DNA of 8,843 nucleotides, taken from Gammaproteobacteria bacterium (GTDB lineage: Bacteria; Pseudomonadota; Gammaproteobacteria; Eutrophobiales; Eutrophobiaceae). Location: positions 1-8,843 of the forward strand of contig QNEM01000070.1 in assembly GCA_003645215.1 (NCBI GenBank), read 5' to 3'. The position numbers and the translations under genes were made by a program. This document shows, one piece after another, positions 6,985 to 8,843 of this stretch (position 1 is the first letter of the stretch; the number at the start of each line of letters is the position of its first letter). The notes under the pieces are model-generated. The model was not told where the DNA came from, made no database searches, and worked only from the letters and a program-made list of their open reading frames with translations.

Positions 6985-7091
6985 TAGTATTAGAAGCAAG
7001 AACATGACTCCTCAGAGATTTGTGACTGGACCCGGAACTGATTCTAGCCCTCCTCCCCCCTTCAATAGACTCTTTCCGGGTCTCTTTTATT
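6985..7091 (+). ncRNA. Candidate small RNA with C-rich anti-Shine-Dalgarno loop
   Basis: Inferred from arrangement, with no family recognised. The CRP-type site at 6905-6924 is followed by possible -10 elements TAGTAT (6985-6990) or TATTAG (6988-6993), without a good -35, as at activator-dependent promoters. A terminator-like stem ends the unit at 7082 with a TCTTTTATT tail. The presumed transcript of about 90 bases has two CU-rich tracts complementary to ribosome binding sites: ACTCCTCAG (7006-7014) and, in the terminal loop, CCCTCCTCCCCCC (7048-7060). C-rich loops of this kind are known in regulatory small RNAs of several proteobacteria. The best open frame here (28 codons, from 6901) has no ribosome binding site. 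Start, promoter and existence all need transcript data. Confidence 0.3.
7029..7091 (+). terminator. Long-loop terminator-like stem with T-rich tail
   Basis: GACCCGGAA (7029-7037) is exactly complementary to TTCCGGGTC (7074-7082), and TCTTTTATT follows directly. The loop is 36 bases, longer than in a typical intrinsic terminator, and very C-rich. Direction is rightward, because the leftward side has no T-run. It could terminate the antiporter transcript or a small RNA. The tail overlaps the stop codon of the convergent gene at 7087. Confidence 0.5.
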
Positions 7092-7503
7092 CCAAAGGAA
7101 ATTCATCAGGAAGAATCTGCCTACATTTATATTTATATTGGCATTTTGACAAATCATCCTCCTGACAAATGATTGCACCATTATCCATCGTAAACCATTC
7201 ACCACTGGCAACAGTGATCAGGCATTTTACAGTTTTAGAGACCCCGTCTAGCCTGACCTCCCTATTGGGACTGTCATACCTACAGGAGATAAACTCCCCG
7301 TGATTCTCTATAGTAACAGCGTACAATTGTGTAACAGCAAGCAGATCATCAAGAGCCACTTCGTAGTTGACGGTCCATTCATAAGCCTCGGGGACTTTTC
7401 TGTCTTTAACATCACCGGCAGTAGGGCAGGTATCTGCAGAGACAAACGGGCTAAATAATAATGCGACTAAAAAGATTAAGACTATTCTATTTCCATTTTT
7501 CAT
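7087..7503 (-). CDS. Small secreted six-cysteine protein of unknown function
   Basis: Unrecognised protein of 138 residues. The N-terminus is a clear Sec signal peptide (basic MKNGNR, hydrophobic to about 20, likely cleavage after VSA at 21-23). The mature part begins DTCPTAGD and has cysteines at 26, 74, 94, 113, 121 and 127. An even number in an exported protein suggests up to three disulfides. The opening Cys-Pro and EWTVNYE segment faintly recalls small periplasmic CP-starting families (such as DUF3757), but I cannot confirm that. It ends KCRQILPDEFPLE. The KC-x3-LPDE part is shared with the pilin-like protein at 8180-8611. It is divergent from the CSWC protein with 37 bases between starts. 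No good ribosome binding site is seen. It may be periplasmic or released. Confidence 0.75.
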   Translation of the reverse strand: MKNGNRIVLIFLVALLFSPFVSADTCPTAGDVKDRKVPEAYEWTVNYEVALDDLLAVTQLYAVTIENHGEFISCRYDSPNREVRLDGVSKTVKCLITVASGEWFTMDNGAIICQEDDLSKCQYKYKCRQILPDEFPLE

Positions 7504-7540
7504 TTAATATTCAGTCCAGATAATTACTGATTCCAACAAT
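7504..7540. promoter_or_regulatory. Divergent control region, 37 bases
   Basis: This is all that separates the ATG codons of the leftward six-cysteine gene and the rightward CSWC gene. Rightward, GATAAT (7519-7524) is a five-of-six -10 that would give a leader of only about 10 bases with no Shine-Dalgarno sequence. No matching -35 is clear. Leftward, TTGGAA (7531-7536 read in reverse) could be a -35 without a good -10. Parts of the promoters probably lie inside the opposite gene. Confidence 0.25.
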
Positions 7541-8200
7541 ATGGCAACAATTTACTATATTCACGACCCGATGTGCAGTTGGTGTTGGGGCTTTCGCCCT
7601 GCCCTGGATACGCTGAATGCAAACCTTGGCAACCATCTTCAGCTCGAATATCTGCTTGGTGGTCTCGCCAAAGATACTGATGACCTCATGCCACTGGGTT
7701 TACGCCAGCAGATTCAAAATCATTGGCGCACTATTCAAACACGAGTACCGGGAACAAGGTTTAATTTTGATTACTGGGAGAAATGTCAGCCAAGACGCAG
7801 TACCTATCCTGCTTGTCGGGCTACACTTGCCGCAAAACTCCAGGATATTCAGTTTCAGGAACCCATGATTCTGGCAATTCAGCATGCTTATTATTTACAG
7901 GCCAGGAATACATCCGACACCGAGACACTTATCGAACTGGCAGACGAAATCGGACTGGATGTAGATAGATTCGGTAGCGAGTTACACTCTGAGGAAACTC
8001 AAGCTTTGCTTAAACGTGAGATTATTTTCGCCCGCAAAATCGGAGGCAATGCATTTCCTATGCTGCTGCTTGGCAATGACGGCAGTTATCATCAAGTTTT
8101 GATCGACTACAATCATCCTGAGAATATGCTCAATGAAATAAACCAGTTTTTATCACAGCTTAATCAAAGTGACGACGGCTCATCGACAGGCGAGGGGTAA
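7541..8200 (+). CDS. DsbA-family protein with CSWC active site, cytoplasmic
   Basis: Thioredoxin-fold protein of 219 residues resembling the predicted disulfide isomerases of COG3531 (DsbA/FrnE-like). The redox motif is at the very N-terminus: DPMCSWCWGF with Cys12 and Cys15. It is followed by an all-helical insertion with the family's STYPACRA segment (Cys at about 93) and a cis-proline loop, GGNAFPMLLL, near residue 170. There is no signal peptide or membrane segment, so it should act in the cytoplasm as a thiol oxidoreductase, isomerase or glutathione-dependent enzyme; the substrate is unknown. ATG 7541 is fixed by the motif position, because a later start would lose the active site. No Shine-Dalgarno sequence precedes it. 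Its 3' end overlaps the convergent pilin-like gene by 21 bases. Confidence 0.88.
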   Translation: MATIYYIHDPMCSWCWGFRPALDTLNANLGNHLQLEYLLGGLAKDTDDLMPLGLRQQIQNHWRTIQTRVPGTRFNFDYWEKCQPRRSTYPACRATLAAKLQDIQFQEPMILAIQHAYYLQARNTSDTETLIELADEIGLDVDRFGSELHSEETQALLKREIIFARKIGGNAFPMLLLGNDGSYHQVLIDYNHPENMLNEINQFLSQLNQSDDGSSTGEG

Positions 8201-8611
8201 TAGCTCGTCTGGCAACGTGCTCGTGCATTTCCATGTGATCCCGGCATCATTGGCAGATGGTGTTAATACAATTTTCTTTCCCTCAATATCTGCGGCGGCC
8301 TTCGGGTCTTTGCGGCTGGTATACAAAAGACTGATAGAGCCAGAGTCTTCCTCACCAACAACAATTGATTCAATCAAAGATTTATCCAGTATTTCAGTCG
8401 AAACCAATGTTTCAGACTTCCAATCTTCCCTGGCAGGGAATTGACCTTTAGCTTTCCAGTAGTCGGCAATAGCTATCTTATATGGCTTGGCAAAAGATAG
8501 CCCTTGCAGCACCTTGGTACGATCAGAAAATTCAATTTTCGATGGGAATAAAACGAAATTCCAGACCAGCACCAGGGCAAACAGGATGAGGACAAGCAGA
8601 CGTCTATTCAT
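8180..8611 (-). CDS. Membrane-anchored type IV pilin-like protein without prepilin motif
   Basis: Protein of 143 residues. Residues 4-22 form one hydrophobic helix, followed by a soluble domain. The helix-to-loop segment (SFAKPYKIAIADYWKAKGQF) and the ending resemble the type IVa pilin head. A GKKIVLTP strand leads to TWKC, and Cys129 and Cys142 enclose a 12-residue loop (TSTLPDELLPLA). That is the same spacing as the Pseudomonas PAK pilin disulfide loop. The N-terminus, however, lacks the Gly|Phe-x-x-x-Glu prepilin peptidase site. The frame cannot be extended, because TAA lies four codons upstream. It is therefore probably a bitopic inner-membrane protein with a pilin-derived periplasmic domain rather than an assembled pilin. 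It overlaps the CSWC gene tail to tail. Topology and fold are inference from pattern. Confidence 0.75.
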   Translation of the reverse strand: MNRRLLVLILFALVLVWNFVLFPSKIEFSDRTKVLQGLSFAKPYKIAIADYWKAKGQFPAREDWKSETLVSTEILDKSLIESIVVGEEDSGSISLLYTSRKDPKAAADIEGKKIVLTPSANDAGITWKCTSTLPDELLPLACR

Positions 8612-8632
8612 GGTTTCATTTTAATCTCTAAA

Positions 8633-8662
8633 ATCATAATTGCCACGCTATAATCAGGACAA
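8633..8662 (-). promoter_or_regulatory. Possible promoter of the pilin-like gene
   Basis: Read leftward, TTGTCC (8657-8662) and TATGAT (8633-8638) are 18 bases apart and match the sigma-70 boxes at four and five of six positions. The start point would fall near 8626, about 15 bases before the ATG. It overlaps the first TATAAT of the opposite strand. Confidence 0.35.
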
Positions 8663-8692
8663 CGTTATTAAAAAATAAGTTGTATAATCAGG
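8649..8692 (+). promoter_or_regulatory. Two TATAATCAGG direct repeats before the NYN gene
   Basis: The ten bases TATAATCAGG occur exactly at 8649-8658 and 8683-8692, 34 bases apart. Each contains a perfect -10 hexamer. The second would start transcription near 8695, about 40 bases before the NYN start. No good -35 lies at 16-18 bases from either. The repeat may reflect tandem promoters or a local duplication. Confidence 0.4.
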
Positions 8693-8733
8693 TTTCAGAT
8701 AAACCATTTTCAGAAACCCTGTTTTAGATAGCC

Positions 8734-8843
8734 ATGAAAGATACAACAGAAATACCTACGCATCCGGAAAATATAACAATTTCCCAGACCGTGGCCATCT
8801 TGATCGATGGTAACAATATTGAACGCAGCATCCATTCGGAGTC
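8734..8843 (+). CDS. NYN (LabA/DUF88-like) domain protein, 5' end only
   Basis: The first 36 codons run off the right edge. After a polar 18-residue lead comes VAILIDGNNIERSI (residues 20-33), the hallmark first strand of the NYN domain, a PIN-like RNase fold. Asp25 is an expected metal-binding acid of the active site. In bacteria these proteins are thought to act as ribonucleases, some with extra RNA-binding (LOTUS/OST-HTH) domains, which may lie outside the window. The start is the ATG at 8734 with a weak upstream AGATAG. GGTTT/AAACC (8691-8695/8701-8705) could form a small hairpin in the leader. Confidence 0.8.
   Translation, partial: MKDTTEIPTHPENITISQTVAILIDGNNIERSIHSE

Noticed and set aside
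6901..6987. 28-codon rightward frame starting ATG AAC TGT
   Set aside because: There is no Shine-Dalgarno sequence, and the CRP-type palindrome lies inside its first codons.

Overview
The window looks like chromosomal DNA of moderate GC from a gammaproteobacterium. The main support is the adjacent fabA-fabB pair, a hallmark of anaerobic unsaturated fatty acid synthesis in gammaproteobacteria and some alphaproteobacteria. An OmpA-family envelope protein with calcium-binding repeats, an NhaP-type antiporter with a TrkA-like domain and CRP/FNR-type palindromes fit the same assignment. I cannot name the species.

Layout. Positions 1-328 hold the possible 3' tail of a gene entering from the left, a mosaic of small inverted and direct repeats (148-271), and a strong terminator for the leftward ompA-like gene. 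Next come two leftward genes, ompA-like (329-1078) and ispG (1192-2424), each with a readable promoter or ribosome binding site. From 2528 to about 3100 there is a decayed stretch. It holds a 13-bp (26-bp dimeric) tandem repeat, which runs into the 3' end of a leftward DUF3179 remnant broken by one in-frame TAA. The rightward fabA-fabB operon follows (3192-4935), then a rightward CPA1 cation/proton antiporter (5071-6879).

The right third is accessory in character. A 207-bp gap between convergent genes contains a perfect CRP-type palindrome with no protein gene to serve. It also contains a C-rich, terminator-like stem-loop, and together these suggest an unannotated small RNA. Then come a secreted six-cysteine protein (leftward), a cytoplasmic CSWC DsbA-family protein (rightward) and a membrane-anchored type IV pilin-like protein (leftward). 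The pilin-like protein lacks the prepilin peptidase motif. The two leftward proteins flanking the CSWC protein share a C-terminal K-C-x3-L-P-D-E motif. The window ends in the first codons of a NYN-domain protein.

How the genes relate. FabA and FabB act in sequence: FabA makes and isomerises the 10-carbon unsaturated intermediate and FabB elongates it. IspG makes isoprenoid precursor. OmpA-like and the antiporter serve envelope and ion homeostasis. The CSWC protein and its cysteine-bearing neighbours may be linked by disulfide chemistry, but that is inference from position, and the CSWC protein has no export signal. I see no complete novel system. The best leads are the small-RNA candidate and the pilin-like/cysteine protein cluster.
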